DNA from: Fictibacillus enclensis | GTDB taxonomy: Bacteria; Bacillota; Bacilli; Bacillales; Fictibacillaceae | DNA: 64,000 nucleotides | Reading direction: 5' to 3' | Assembly: GCF_001457035.1 (NCBI RefSeq) | Contig: NZ_KQ758618.1 | Coordinates: 186,001-250,000 of the forward strand | Part shown: piece after piece, positions 29,730 to 38,862 of the stretch | How positions within the stretch are numbered: the stretch's first letter is position 1 | How the letters are laid out: each line of letters opens with the position of its first letter | Program-made: the position numbers and the translations under genes | Notes under the pieces: generated by a model | What the model saw: the letters and a program-made list of their open reading frames with translations, nothing else | Told to the model about the DNA's origin: nothing | The model's database searches: none

Positions 29730-30605
29730 ATGGAAAAGCAGGATGTACAAATGGTAATCATTACAGGGATGTCAGGTGCCGGAAAAACCGTAGCGATGCA
29801 AAGCTTTGAAGACCTTGGTTTCTTCTGTGTTGATAATCTTCCGCCCGCCCTTCTGCCTAAATTTGTAGAGCTTATGGAAGAGTCGCATGGAAAGCTGAAC
29901 AAGGTGGCGCTTGTTATGGACTTAAGGGGCCGCGAGTTTTTTGACCAGCTGTTTTCAACGCTGGACCAGCTTCCTGTTCATTCGCACATTCAGCCTCAAA
30001 TTATTTATCTTGAAAGCAAAGATGCCGCACTTGTCCGCAGGTATAAAGAAACGCGGCGGTCGCATCCGTTGGCGAAAAGCGGAAACCCTCTTCAGGGCAT
30101 CATGCAGGAAAGAGAAATGCTTGAAGAACTGAAGGGCCGTGCACAGCAGGTGATCGACACGACTGACCTCAAACCGATTCAATTGCGCGAAAAAATCATT
30201 GAGCGTTTTTCACCGGAAAAATCGCATCCGTTTACAGTGAACGTTATGTCGTTCGGATTTAAATACGGAATGCCAATTGATGCGGATCTCGTGTTCGATG
30301 TTCGGTTTTTGCCGAACCCGCATTACATCGATCATATGCGTCCAAGGACAGGGCTTGAGCCGGATATCTCAGAATATGTACTGCGATGGCCGGAAACCAA
30401 GACGTTTCTTGAAAAGCTGATCGATTTGTTAAACTTTATGATCCCGCAATATAAGCGGGAAGGAAAAAGCCAGCTGATTATCGGAATCGGCTGCACAGGA
30501 GGCAAGCACCGTTCGGTTGCTCTGGCAGAGTACATTAAAAACGCTCTGTCCAAGGAATTTGTAACGTTGAGCAGCCATCGTGACATGGGAAAGGATAAGT
30601 CATAA
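29730..30605 (+). CDS. rapZ: RNase adapter / nucleotide-binding protein RapZ (YvcJ)
   Basis: 291 aa. Walker A GMSGAGKT lies near residues 12-19 and Walker B-like VDNLPPALL follows; the C-terminal domain has [18 protein letters not shown]. Enteric RapZ delivers GlmZ sRNA to RNase E. In Bacillus YvcJ binds and hydrolyses nucleotides and is linked to competence. The start follows GGGGGAGAG; the rapZ stop is directly followed by yvcK. Confidence 0.93.
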   Translation: MEKQDVQMVIITGMSGAGKTVAMQSFEDLGFFCVDNLPPALLPKFVELMEESHGKLNKVALVMDLRGREFFDQLFSTLDQLPVHSHIQPQIIYLESKDAALVRRYKETRRSHPLAKSGNPLQGIMQEREMLEELKGRAQQVIDTTDLKPIQLREKIIERFSPEKSHPFTVNVMSFGFKYGMPIDADLVFDVRFLPNPHYIDHMRPRTGLEPDISEYVLRWPETKTFLEKLIDLLNFMIPQYKREGKSQLIIGIGCTGGKHRSVALAEYIKNALSKEFVTLSSHRDMGKDKS

Positions 30606-31550
30606 ATGAAACCTATATCAAAAGTCGTCGTTCTGGGAGGGGGAACAGGGCTCTCTGTTCTTTTGAGAGGCTTAAAAAGGTTTCCTGTTGATATCACGGC
30701 CATCGTAACGGTCGCTGATGATGGCGGAAGCTCAGGGCGCCTTAGAAAAGATTACGATATGCCTCCTCCAGGCGACATACGCAATGTTCTTGCCGCCTTA
30801 TCAGAGGTAGAACCGCTTGTGGAACAGCTTTTCCAGCACCGGTTTACAACGGGTGACGGCATTACCGGGCATTCCCTCGGAAATTTGCTGCTTGCTGCCA
30901 TGCATGATATCACAGGGGATTTCGTCATGGGAATCAAGGAATTAAGCAAAGTGTTAAACGTACGTGGACAGGTGCTTCCGGCAGCTAATAAAAGCGTTAT
31001 CTTAAACGCAGAATATGAAGATGGATCAATCATCACAGGTGAATCAAAAATTCCTTTGCGGAACAAACGAATCAAACGTGTATTTTTGACACCTGACCAT
31101 ATAGAACCGCTGCAAGCAAGCGTGGATGCGATCAATGAGGCCGATTTAATTGTGGTGGGACCGGGAAGCCTTTATACAAGCATCCTTCCCAATTTATTGG
31201 TTGGGGGTATTCGGGAGGCAGTTTCTAAGTCAACGGTGCCTAGAGTTTATGTTTGTAATGCCATGACCCAAAAAGGGGAGACCAACCACTTTTCAGCCAG
31301 TGACCATGTGCAGGCACTGATTGACCATTTTGGGGAAAAAATCATTGATGTAGTGATTGTAAACAATGAAATTATACCTGCCGAGTTTCTTGAGCTATAT
31401 CGCGAAGAAGGAGCCGAGCAGGTTCTATGTGATATGGAACGTTTAAAATCTTTTGGTTTTGACATTATTAGTGATAATATAATTCAATACGGCACATTAG
31501 TACGCCATGATGCGAGACGTGTATCTGAACTTCTTCTTTCGTTGCTGTAA
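30606..31550 (+). CDS. yvcK: gluconeogenesis factor YvcK (CofD/UPF0052 family)
   Basis: 314 aa Rossmann-like protein. Seen: [17 protein letters not shown] at the N-terminus, [27 protein letters not shown], and [17 protein letters not shown]. In B. subtilis it binds UDP-GlcNAc, is required for growth on gluconeogenic carbon sources and influences cell-wall synthesis. It abuts rapZ. Confidence 0.94.
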   Translation: MKPISKVVVLGGGTGLSVLLRGLKRFPVDITAIVTVADDGGSSGRLRKDYDMPPPGDIRNVLAALSEVEPLVEQLFQHRFTTGDGITGHSLGNLLLAAMHDITGDFVMGIKELSKVLNVRGQVLPAANKSVILNAEYEDGSIITGESKIPLRNKRIKRVFLTPDHIEPLQASVDAINEADLIVVGPGSLYTSILPNLLVGGIREAVSKSTVPRVYVCNAMTQKGETNHFSASDHVQALIDHFGEKIIDVVIVNNEIIPAEFLELYREEGAEQVLCDMERLKSFGFDIISDNIIQYGTLVRHDARRVSELLLSLL

Positions 31551-31635
31551 CGAAGAAAATAATCAGAAATTCAGGCTGACAGCAGCAGTGTTACCCTCAC
31601 GTTACCGTACAGGACAGGAGAGGGGTGAGAAAAAG

Positions 31636-32580
31636 ATGTCATTTGCAGCAGAAACCAAAAAAGAACTAACCAAGCTTGAAATCAAAGATTGCTGTGCAAA
31701 GGCGGAACTGGCGGCACTTATTCGGATGAATGGCTCCATTTCTTTTTCCAACCGTCAGATTGTTTTGGACATTCCAACTGAAAATGCAGCAATCGCCCGT
31801 CGAATCTATACATTGATTAAGAGAGTATATTCCTTTCATGTAGAGCTTCTTGTCCGTAAAAAGATGAGGCTGAAAAAGAACAATGTCTATATTGTAAGGC
31901 TGACTCGGGAAGCAAGGACTCTGCTTGAGGATTTAAATATTATAGATGAAACCTTTACATTTAACCGCGGCATTGCAGATGAGATTCAAAAAAAAGCGTG
32001 CTGCCGCCGATCATACATGAGAGGAGCTTTTCTTGCGGGCGGTTCCATTAACCATCCTGAGACAAGCTATCATCTCGAGATTTTTTCCATGTATGAAGAA
32101 CATACTGCCGCTCTTTGCGAATTAATGAATACCTTTGATCTTAAAGCGAAAATGCTCGAGCGGAAAAAAGGGTATATTATTTATTTGAAGGACGGTGAAA
32201 AAATATCCGAATTCCTGACTCTGATCGGCGCGCACAATGCGATGCTGTACTTTGAGGATGTAAGGATTTTAAAGGATATGAGAAACTCGGTGAACCGTCT
32301 GGTAAACTGCGAAACAGCCAACCTGAATAAAACAGTCGGGGCAGCGATGAGGCAGGTTGAAAACATTAAGTTTATTGAAAATGAGGTTGGACTAGAAGTG
32401 CTTCCCGATAAGCTCCGTGAAATTGCCGAACTCAGGGTGGCTCATCAGGAAATCACACTGAAAGAGCTCGGGGAAATGGTTTCCTCCGGACCTGTCAGCA
32501 AATCCGGTGTCAATCACCGTCTGCGTAAGATCGATGAAATCGCTAACAAAATTCGTTTAGGCCAACCCATTTCTAAATAA
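31636..32580 (+). CDS. whiA: DNA-binding protein WhiA
   Basis: 314 aa. An N-terminal LAGLIDADG-homing-endonuclease-like fold ([43 protein letters not shown]) is followed by a C-terminal HTH ([18 protein letters not shown]...[12 protein letters not shown]). In Streptomyces it controls sporulation genes; in Bacillus it affects cell division and chromosome segregation. ATG 31636 follows a purine-rich GAGAGGGGTGAG; the longer frame runs back into yvcK. Confidence 0.94.
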   Translation: MSFAAETKKELTKLEIKDCCAKAELAALIRMNGSISFSNRQIVLDIPTENAAIARRIYTLIKRVYSFHVELLVRKKMRLKKNNVYIVRLTREARTLLEDLNIIDETFTFNRGIADEIQKKACCRRSYMRGAFLAGGSINHPETSYHLEIFSMYEEHTAALCELMNTFDLKAKMLERKKGYIIYLKDGEKISEFLTLIGAHNAMLYFEDVRILKDMRNSVNRLVNCETANLNKTVGAAMRQVENIKFIENEVGLEVLPDKLREIAELRVAHQEITLKELGEMVSSGPVSKSGVNHRLRKIDEIANKIRLGQPISK

Positions 32581-32621
32581 AGCACCCCATCATTTTATAT
32601 ATCTATTAAGGAGGAACAGCC

Positions 32622-32879
32622 ATGATTGAAAAGCAGGTAACCGTTCAATTGAAAACTGGACTGCAAGCTCGTCCCGCAGCCTTGTTTGTTCAGGAAGCGA
32701 ACCGTTACAATTCGGAAGTGTTTGTTGAAAAAGACGGAAAGCGTGTAAACGCAAAAAGCATTATGGGTATCATGAGCCTTGCCATTGGTTCAGGCGTGGA
32801 TATTACCATCTCTGTGAGCGGCCATGATGAAGAAGAAGCCATGAAGGGGCTTGAAGCTTTTATTACAGAACGCGACTAG
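32622..32879 (+). CDS. crh: HPr-like catabolite repression protein Crh
   Basis: 85 aa HPr paralogue. Residue 15 is Gln (LKTGLQARPAAL) where HPr has the PTS phospho-His, so it cannot carry PTS phosphate. Ser46 is present in NAKSIMGIMSL, the HprK target. Ser-P-Crh is a CcpA co-repressor. It is located at the end of the yvc operon as in B. subtilis. AGGAGGAAC precedes ATG 32622. Confidence 0.95.
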   Translation: MIEKQVTVQLKTGLQARPAALFVQEANRYNSEVFVEKDGKRVNAKSIMGIMSLAIGSGVDITISVSGHDEEEAMKGLEAFITERD

Positions 32880-32892
32880 GACAAGCAACAAA

Positions 32893-32961
32893 TAAAAGGG
32901 CAAAAGCCGTTTGCGATGATGAGATCATCGTTATTCCACTTTTGCCCTTTTGTTATTTTTT
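32893..32961. terminator. bidirectional terminator after crh
   Basis: AAAAGGGCAAAAG / CTTTTGCCCTTTT long stem with a large, partly self-complementary loop (GATGAT/ATCATC), T-rich on both strands. It overlaps the stop of the 28-aa ORF on the minus strand. Confidence 0.75.
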
Positions 32962-33039
32962 TGTTTTGGCGAACATTGCAAGAATCACTAGAAAGATAAC
33001 AATTACGCCGATGGAAATCAAGACGTTGTAAAAATTCAT
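32953..33039 (-). CDS. 28-aa single-TM small protein
   Basis: 28 codons from ATG 33039 with GGAGG 5 bases upstream. It has one hydrophobic helix (NVLISIGVIVIFLVILAMF) followed by AKTKK, the layout of a short membrane peptide with its basic tail inside. It lies behind clpP on the same strand, separated by the clpP terminator, and ends in the crh terminator. Small membrane peptides of this type often go unannotated. No homologue is recognised. Confidence 0.55.
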   Translation of the reverse strand: MNFYNVLISIGVIVIFLVILAMFAKTKK

Positions 33040-33055
33040 TCCACCCTCCAAATTG

Positions 33056-33089
33056 AAAAAAGCCGCTCATTGGCGAGCGGCTTTTTTTA
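33056..33089. terminator. clpP terminator
   Basis: AAAAAGCCGCTC / GAGCGGCTTTTT stem with a 6-base loop and T runs on both strands. Confidence 0.85.
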
Positions 33090-33094
33090 TTGTT

Positions 33095-33694
33095 TTAAAG
33101 GTTTTTTGGATCTTCTACAGAAGAAATCACCCGGTCAACCAATCCGTATTTTACAGCATCTTCAGCCAGCATAAAGTTGTCGCGGTCGGTGTCGCGCTCG
33201 ATGACTTCAAGTGGCTGTCCAGTTCTTTCGGAAAGAATCTTGTTTAGTTGTTCACGCATTTGGATGATGCGGCGGGCATGAATTTCGATATCCGTTGCCT
33301 GACCGCGTGTTCCGCCGAGCGGCTGGTGAATCATGACTTCAGAGTTCGGTAGGACATAACGCTTTCCTTTTTCACCGGCTGCAAGCAGGAATGCTCCCAT
33401 GGAAGCAGCCATACCAATGCAGATCGTTGAAACATTTGGCTTAATAAAGTTCATGGTGTCATAAATCGCCATACCAGCTGTAATGGATCCGCCAGGACTG
33501 TTTATGTAAAGGGAAATATCCTTTTCAGGGTCCTCGGCAGCCAAGAAGAGCAACTGGGCCACGATGGAGTTTGAAACATTGTCGTCAATTCCGCTTCCAA
33601 GCATGATAATACGGTCTTTTAACAGACGGGAGTAAATATCATATGCGCGTTCGCCACGGTTTGTTTGTTCAATAACTGTAGGAATTAAATTCAT
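33095..33694 (-). CDS. clpP: ATP-dependent Clp protease proteolytic subunit
   Basis: 199 aa. The catalytic triad is Ser98 (GMAASMGA), His123 (VMIHQP) and Asp172 (DRDNF), all at the family positions. ClpP forms the tetradecameric chamber served by ClpC, ClpE and ClpX. In Firmicutes its level rises in heat and other protein-folding stress through loss of CtsR repression, and a CtsR site overlaps its promoter here. A good RBS (AGGAGG) precedes ATG 33694. Confidence 0.97.
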   Translation of the reverse strand: MNLIPTVIEQTNRGERAYDIYSRLLKDRIIMLGSGIDDNVSNSIVAQLLFLAAEDPEKDISLYINSPGGSITAGMAIYDTMNFIKPNVSTICIGMAASMGAFLLAAGEKGKRYVLPNSEVMIHQPLGGTRGQATDIEIHARRIIQMREQLNKILSERTGQPLEVIERDTDRDNFMLAEDAVKYGLVDRVISSVEDPKNL

Positions 33695-33736
33695 GAATAA
33701 TCCTCCTTATAGGGTGTGTTTTCATGTGTTACTGTC

Positions 33737-33766
33737 ATCATACAAAAAAGGTCAAAAAAGGTCAAA
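33737..33766 (-). promoter_or_regulatory. clpP promoter with embedded CtsR operator
   Basis: The direct repeat GGTCAAA-AAA-GGTCAAA (33750-33766, plus strand) matches the CtsR heptad operator exactly. Read on the minus strand, the distal heptad supplies the -35 TTGACC (33765-33760). A 17-base spacer made of the second heptad and a T tract leads to -10 TATGAT (33742-33737). CtsR bound here would cover the -35 and spacer. Confidence 0.88.
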
Positions 33767-33932
33767 CGAAAAGCTTCTTAGTTTGTTAATTCTATGTAGA
33801 GGCGCAACAATCCTTTATTTAACAATATGTTTGGACTATCTTCATCATTCCCGGGTTGCCGGGATTTAAACCTGCCCGCCCTAAAGTTTTCAGAGATAAA
33901 GAGTGTTGTGCCAGCAGATAAACGTCTGCACC

Positions 33933-34145
33933 TTACGAATTTTTTATATTGTTGTATGCTTCTTCCAAGTTGCGGATCCGCCTGACAATTTCTCCGTTCT
34001 TATTTAAATGGTCGTTGATGAGCGTGCCTACGATGGAGCGGTAATACGCGTTCATGGCATGGGATTTTGTAAACACATCCTTGTTCCGCTCGATATATTG
34101 CAAAAAGTTCTCTTCGAAAAATTTCACTGAAAATTGTTCAGCCAT
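33933..34145 (-). CDS. hypothetical protein, 70 aa
   Basis: ATG 34145 is preferred, with AAAGGAGTG upstream; an in-frame start further out at 34259 would include this RBS. The product is soluble and helical, with charged and aromatic stretches (SVKFFEENFLQYIERNKDVF, NLEEAYNNIKNS). No family is recognised. It lies between clpP (same strand) and the divergent cold-shock gene. Between it and clpP there is a GC hairpin (TCCCGG-CAAC-CCGGGA, near 33849-33864) without a clear T tract. Confidence 0.65.
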   Translation of the reverse strand: MAEQFSVKFFEENFLQYIERNKDVFTKSHAMNAYYRSIVGTLINDHLNKNGEIVRRIRNLEEAYNNIKNS

Positions 34146-34252
34146 TGTTTTAGCACTCCTTTTTTTCAACTGTTTATATCGTATCAGATTCCTTGTTACT
34201 ACCCTAATGAAAAATTTCAGGGTGTAAACATTAAATAATATTTCTCCTCCTT

Positions 34253-34281
34253 TTGACAATTGGAAATTCCCGTGATATAGT
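34253..34281 (+). promoter_or_regulatory. SigA promoter of the cold-shock gene
   Basis: TTGACA (34253-34258), 17 bases, TATAGT (34276-34281), with a TG two bases before the -10. This gives a leader of about 120 bases, typical of csp mRNAs. Confidence 0.8.
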
Positions 34282-34368
34282 TGTCCTGACCATATACGTG
34301 TTATGATGCTGGATGTAAACGGTAAATGTTTTGCTTTTAGTTAGTAGCAATGTAACATGGTTCCAATT

Positions 34369-34384
34369 TTTAAAGCGCTTTAAA
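34369..34384 (+). promoter_or_regulatory. 16-bp perfect palindrome in the csp leader
   Basis: TTTAAAGCGCTTTAAA ends about 10 bases before the AGGAGG of the csp gene. It could be a cis RNA hairpin that tunes translation with temperature, or a protein-binding site resembling a degenerate cre. Confidence 0.45.
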
Positions 34385-34407
34385 TGCGCTGACAGGAGGA
34401 TATACCC

Positions 34408-34608
34408 ATGCAAAACGGGAAAGTAAAATGGTTTAACGCAGAAAAAGGATTCGGCTTCATCGAAGTTGAAGGCGGAGACGATGTATTCGTACACTTTTCT
34501 GCAATCCAATCTGAAGGTTTCAAATCTTTAGACGAAGGTCAAGAAGTATCTTTCGAAATCGTTGAAGGTGCTCGCGGACCACAAGCTGCTAACGTTACTA
34601 AACTTTAA
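34408..34608 (+). CDS. cspD: cold-shock protein (CspD-like)
   Basis: 66 aa OB-fold protein with RNP1 KGFGFIEV and RNP2 VFVHFSAI. It binds single-stranded RNA/DNA and acts as an RNA chaperone at low temperature. The N-terminus [10 protein letters not shown] and the EVEGGDDVF segment are closest to B. subtilis CspD; which paralogue is uncertain. GGAGG precedes ATG 34408. A leader of about 120 bases and a strong promoter fit high expression. Confidence 0.93.
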   Translation: MQNGKVKWFNAEKGFGFIEVEGGDDVFVHFSAIQSEGFKSLDEGQEVSFEIVEGARGPQAANVTKL

Positions 34609-34617
34609 TAGCGTGAT

Positions 34618-34646
34618 AAAAAGAGCCAGTCATGGCTCTTTTTTTG
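34618..34646 (+). terminator. csp terminator
   Basis: AAGAGCC-AGTCAT-GGCTCTT followed by a T run. Confidence 0.88.
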
Positions 34647-34725
34647 TTTTTTGGAAACAGCTTCTATTAAGAAAAAGTGTTGTGCTTTGCGAATCTGTAG
34701 TATCATAGCTATAGGAGGGATTCGT

Positions 34726-36045
34726 ATGGAGCTGGGTTTATTTCAACAACAAAACTTAAGTCTTGTTATGACAGCTGAGCTTCGCCAGGCCATTGCCATC
34801 CTGCAATATCCTTGCTATGAACTTTCTCGGTTTTTACAGGAACAGGCGGTAGAGAACCCGTTAATCGAGTTGTCCGAATCATCCGCTGTTTTCGAGAAAA
34901 GTAAAAAGAAAGCGCTTCAAAAAGACCGTTCTCACCAGGATGCTGACATAATCGGGAGGATGCAGCCGGCCGAATTAACCATGCATGACCATCTTCTTCA
35001 TCAGGTGCTTGATATGCCTATTCCTGAAAACCAGGCAGCTGTGGTGCGTTACCTTATACTGAATATTGACGAAGCAGGGTATCTGGACATTACCAAGGAG
35101 GAAATGCTTGAACGCTTTACCATTCCTTCTGCTTTATTTCATGAGTGCATCGATTGGCTGCATCAGCTGGAGCCGGCTGGAATAGGAGCAAGAAACCTAA
35201 GGGAATGCCTGATTCTTCAGATGAAGGCATTGGGGATGTCAGAGTATGATCTGCCGTATCAGGTGGCGGATCACTATCTGGATCTGCTCGCAGAGAGAAA
35301 ACTGAGGCAGATTGCAAGTTTGCTCGCTGTTACCGTCCAGGAGGCTGAACAGGCGGCAGACTTTATTCAGTCACTTGATCCTAAACCAGGCAGGAAACTC
35401 TCACAGCCATCTGATATGGGTTACCTGTATCCCGATTTATCCGTCACTGAGAACAATGGGAGCTATTCCCTTGCCGTTAACGAACAATTTATACCCAAAA
35501 TCCGGTTGAATGAAGGCTATGCCGATCTTCTCCAAACAAAAGCCGGCGGGGCTGCACAATACTTGCAGGAACACTTCCAAAAGCTTCAATGGCTGCAAAA
35601 GAGCCTGGAGCAGCGGAAAAACACGCTGATCATGATTGCCAAAGAGATTGTATCAGCTCAGCAGCGATTTTTAAAGTGGGGACCGGAGCACCTTGTTCCC
35701 ATGACCTTGAAGGAGGTCGCTGACCGGATCGGTATGCACGAATCGACTGTCAGCCGGGCAGTCAAAAACAAAGTCATTCAGACGCCAAGAGGAGCGTTTG
35801 AACTAAAGTATTTTTTTACAGCCAAGATAGAAACAGTAGGCGGAGAGAATGCATCTGCACAAACCGCAAAGCTCGCGATCAAAAAACTGGTTGATTCCGA
35901 GGACAAAGCCAAACCCCTTTCGGACCAGGCGATTGCCGAAAAGCTGATTTCGGAAAAAGGGTTAAGTATTTCAAGAAGAACTGTAGCGAAATATAGAGAA
36001 GAATTGAATATCCCTTCTTCATCCAAACGGAAAAGGTACTCATGA
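34726..36045 (+). CDS. rpoN: RNA polymerase sigma-54 factor (SigL)
   Basis: 439 aa. The N-terminal Gln-rich region I (LGLFQQQNLSLVMTAELRQAIAILQ) binds activators. The core-binding domain follows, then an HTH (MTLKEVADRIGMHESTVSRAVKNK) and the C-terminal RpoN-box region ending ISRRTVAKYREELNIPSSSKRKR. It directs transcription from -24/-12 promoters with AAA+ activators; in Bacillus this covers levanase, arginine/ornithine and branched-chain amino-acid catabolism. ATG 34726 has AGGAGG upstream. Confidence 0.95.
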   Translation: MELGLFQQQNLSLVMTAELRQAIAILQYPCYELSRFLQEQAVENPLIELSESSAVFEKSKKKALQKDRSHQDADIIGRMQPAELTMHDHLLHQVLDMPIPENQAAVVRYLILNIDEAGYLDITKEEMLERFTIPSALFHECIDWLHQLEPAGIGARNLRECLILQMKALGMSEYDLPYQVADHYLDLLAERKLRQIASLLAVTVQEAEQAADFIQSLDPKPGRKLSQPSDMGYLYPDLSVTENNGSYSLAVNEQFIPKIRLNEGYADLLQTKAGGAAQYLQEHFQKLQWLQKSLEQRKNTLIMIAKEIVSAQQRFLKWGPEHLVPMTLKEVADRIGMHESTVSRAVKNKVIQTPRGAFELKYFFTAKIETVGGENASAQTAKLAIKKLVDSEDKAKPLSDQAIAEKLISEKGLSISRRTVAKYREELNIPSSSKRKRYS

Positions 36046-36076
36046 CAGCTCTTAAGCCAAAGAGCTGTTTTTCTTT
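36045..36076 (+). terminator. rpoN terminator
   Basis: Perfect stem ACAGCTCTT (36045-36053) / AAGAGCTGT (36060-36068) followed by TTTTCTTTTTT. It starts in the stop codon. Confidence 0.85.
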
Positions 36077-36141
36077 TTTCGTTAAAAGAAAAACATGGAA
36101 AAATTAGATGAATAAAACGAGTCCAATGGGGGAACAACTAA

Positions 36142-36393
36142 ATGAGTCCAATTACCATTACATTTTATACGAAAAATCACTGTCCTCTTTGCGATAAAGC
36201 ACATATGATATTAGAGGAGCTCCAGGAAGAAATGCCATTGGAGATCCGCAAGATTGATATTTACCAGTCAGACGAATTGATTGAAAAATACGGGCTGATG
36301 ATCCCGGTAATAGCGGCAGAGGGTGAAGAGCTTCAATACGGACAAATCAATAAAGAGAACTTAAGAAAGCGCTTACTAACAATTAATAAGTAA
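36142..36393 (+). CDS. glutaredoxin-like (DUF836) protein
   Basis: 83 aa thioredoxin fold with an N-terminal active-site-like motif HCPLCDKAHMIL and the cis-Pro loop LMIPVIAAEG, the pattern of the DUF836 glutaredoxin-like family. The redox partner is unknown. The RBS is modest (GGGGGAAC). It is located between rpoN and cggR. Confidence 0.8.
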   Translation: MSPITITFYTKNHCPLCDKAHMILEELQEEMPLEIRKIDIYQSDELIEKYGLMIPVIAAEGEELQYGQINKENLRKRLLTINK

Positions 36394-36420
36394 TTTTTGT
36401 TGAAATGTTGTCACATCTTT

Positions 36421-36429
36421 TGTTAGAAT
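36421..36429 (+). promoter_or_regulatory. cggR-gapA promoter (-10)
   Basis: Extended -10 TGT-TAGAAT about 40 bases upstream of the first CggR half-site; the -35 is weak. Confidence 0.45.
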
Positions 36430-36444
36430 GAAGAAGACTTAAAC

Positions 36445-36507
36445 GATAGTCATTTTTTTATCCCCTAGTCGGGACGCAAAATGACTATCCGGGACGATTT
36501 TTGTCCC
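36445..36507 (+). promoter_or_regulatory. CggR operator within nested hairpins
   Basis: The CggR operator consensus CGGGAC-N6-TGTC-N4-CGGGAC is matched by CGGGAC (36470-36475), six bases, TGAC, four bases, CGGGAC (36490-36495), with one mismatch. A perfect 12-bp inverted repeat, GATAGTCATTTT (36445-36456) and AAAATGACTATC (36478-36489), places the first half-site in its loop. GGGAC (36491-36495) can also pair with GTCCC (36503-36507). The operator lies between promoter and cggR start, as in B. subtilis. Confidence 0.85.
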
Positions 36508-36559
36508 TGGTATTGGACTCCTCTGATGTTCTGCCGTATACAAGATAGGGGAATGCAAG

Positions 36560-37582
36560 ATGAACGATTTAATAGAAGTACAGAAGAAGCTTTTGCCAGA
36601 TCTTCTGGAAGTCATGACAAAACGGTACAGCATTTTAAAAATTGTTCGTTTCCATGAACCAATCGGCAGACGAAATCTTGCAGTTAACCTTAATATGACG
36701 GAAAGGGTTCTCCGTTCCGAAGTTAACTTTTTGAAAGATCAGGGGCTGCTGTCCATTCTTCCTGGAGGAATGTCACTGACACAAGAAGGATTGAGTGTCC
36801 TTGAACGACTTGAAGTTCTTATTAATGAACTTTCGGGTCTTCGCGTTTTAGAAATGAGGTTAAGGGAAAACTTAAGTTTGTCGGAAGTGATTATTGTTCC
36901 GGGCGATAGTGATAAAGAGCCATGGATTAAAAACGAAATGGGGAAAGCGGCTGCCATGAGGCTTAAGCAGGAGCTCACCGGTCATCATGTGATTGCGGTA
37001 ACCGGTGGAACAACCACTGCCTCAGTCGCTGAAATGATGACACCCGGGACGAAAGACCAGGATCTTCTGTTTGTACCGGCCAGAGGCGGTCTTGGTGAAA
37101 AAGTCGAAAACCAGGCGAACACCATTTGTTCGACCATGGCAGCAAAAGCCCGAGGAAAGTACCGTCTGCTTCATTTGCCCGATCAACTGAGCAAGGAAAC
37201 CTACCTCTCACTGATGGAAGAACCCGGGGTAAAAGAAGTGATGGAACTGATTCATTCCGCAAGTATAGTCATCCATGGGATTGGCGATGCTAAAACAATG
37301 GCAAACAGAAGAAATTCTTCTTCTGCTGTGCTCGAAAAGCTGGAACGCGAAAAAGCTGTAGCGGAGGCTTTTGGCTACTACTTCAATCAAAAGGGAGAAG
37401 TTGTCCATCGCGTTCGAACGATAGGTCTTCAATTGAACGACCTGAAGCATAGTGATTTTATCATGGCTGTTGCCGGTGGCTCTTCGAAAGCGGAAGCCAT
37501 TGCAGCATTTATGAAACATGGTCCGAAAAAAGTTCTGGTGACTGATGAAGGAGCCGCTAATAAACTTCTTTCAGGAACATGA
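36560..37582 (+). CDS. cggR: central glycolytic genes regulator CggR
   Basis: 340 aa SorC/DeoR-type repressor. The N-terminal helix-turn-helix (IGRRNLAVNLNMTERVLRSEVNFL) is followed by a sugar-phosphate-binding domain from about residue 90 (VTGGTTTASVAEMM, VIHGIGDA, VAGGSSKAEAIAAFM). It represses the cggR-gapA-pgk-tpi-pgm-eno operon until fructose-1,6-bisphosphate accumulates. It is first gene of that operon with its own operator upstream. Confidence 0.95.
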   Translation: MNDLIEVQKKLLPDLLEVMTKRYSILKIVRFHEPIGRRNLAVNLNMTERVLRSEVNFLKDQGLLSILPGGMSLTQEGLSVLERLEVLINELSGLRVLEMRLRENLSLSEVIIVPGDSDKEPWIKNEMGKAAAMRLKQELTGHHVIAVTGGTTTASVAEMMTPGTKDQDLLFVPARGGLGEKVENQANTICSTMAAKARGKYRLLHLPDQLSKETYLSLMEEPGVKEVMELIHSASIVIHGIGDAKTMANRRNSSSAVLEKLEREKAVAEAFGYYFNQKGEVVHRVRTIGLQLNDLKHSDFIMAVAGGSSKAEAIAAFMKHGPKKVLVTDEGAANKLLSGT

Positions 37583-37605
37583 AAATCTATGTAACTTTTT
37601 GTGAC

Positions 37606-37624
37606 TAAAGAGCATTGCTCTTTA
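37606..37624 (+). promoter_or_regulatory. stem-loop in the cggR-gapA gap
   Basis: TAAAGAGC-ATT-GCTCTTTA, an 8-bp perfect hairpin 39 bases before gapA. In B. subtilis the cggR-gapA mRNA is cleaved near here and a stem-loop protects the gapA part; this one is a candidate for the same role. Confidence 0.55.
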
Positions 37625-37662
37625 ACTATATTTTTCTTCTAATAATAAGGAGGTCATTTTAA

Positions 37663-38670
<1,008 letters not shown>

Positions 38671-38690
38671 TAAAAGAGAGAATTAAACTG

Positions 38691-38727
38691 GAGGGGAAGG
38701 GTTGTTAAAGGCCCTTACCCTCTTTCC
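38691..38727 (+). terminator. hairpin after gapA (partial terminator)
   Basis: GAGGG-GAAGGG / CCCTTACCCTC stem followed by TTTCCTTT. It would allow more gapA than downstream message; pgk starts 136 bases later. Confidence 0.5.
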
Positions 38728-38862
38728 TTTGAAAGCACTGATTTTATGGGAGGCGGGCATTGATCTGAACTTCCCGTTTTCTCATGCCTGTTTTAGGTTA
38801 AACTAGGTTGTGAACCAAGGATTCTCTTCTTCTCTATTCAAGACTGTCAGGAGGTTATACTT

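Noticed and set aside
32181-32366. Various long antisense ORFs inside conserved genes (for example here in whiA)
   Set aside because: They shadow real genes in another frame, lack RBS and have no plausible product.
33840-33932. Possible tRNA near clpP, suggested by GGTTTAAATCC on the minus strand
   Set aside because: No acceptor, D or anticodon stems can be formed around it; only a 6-bp GC hairpin remains.
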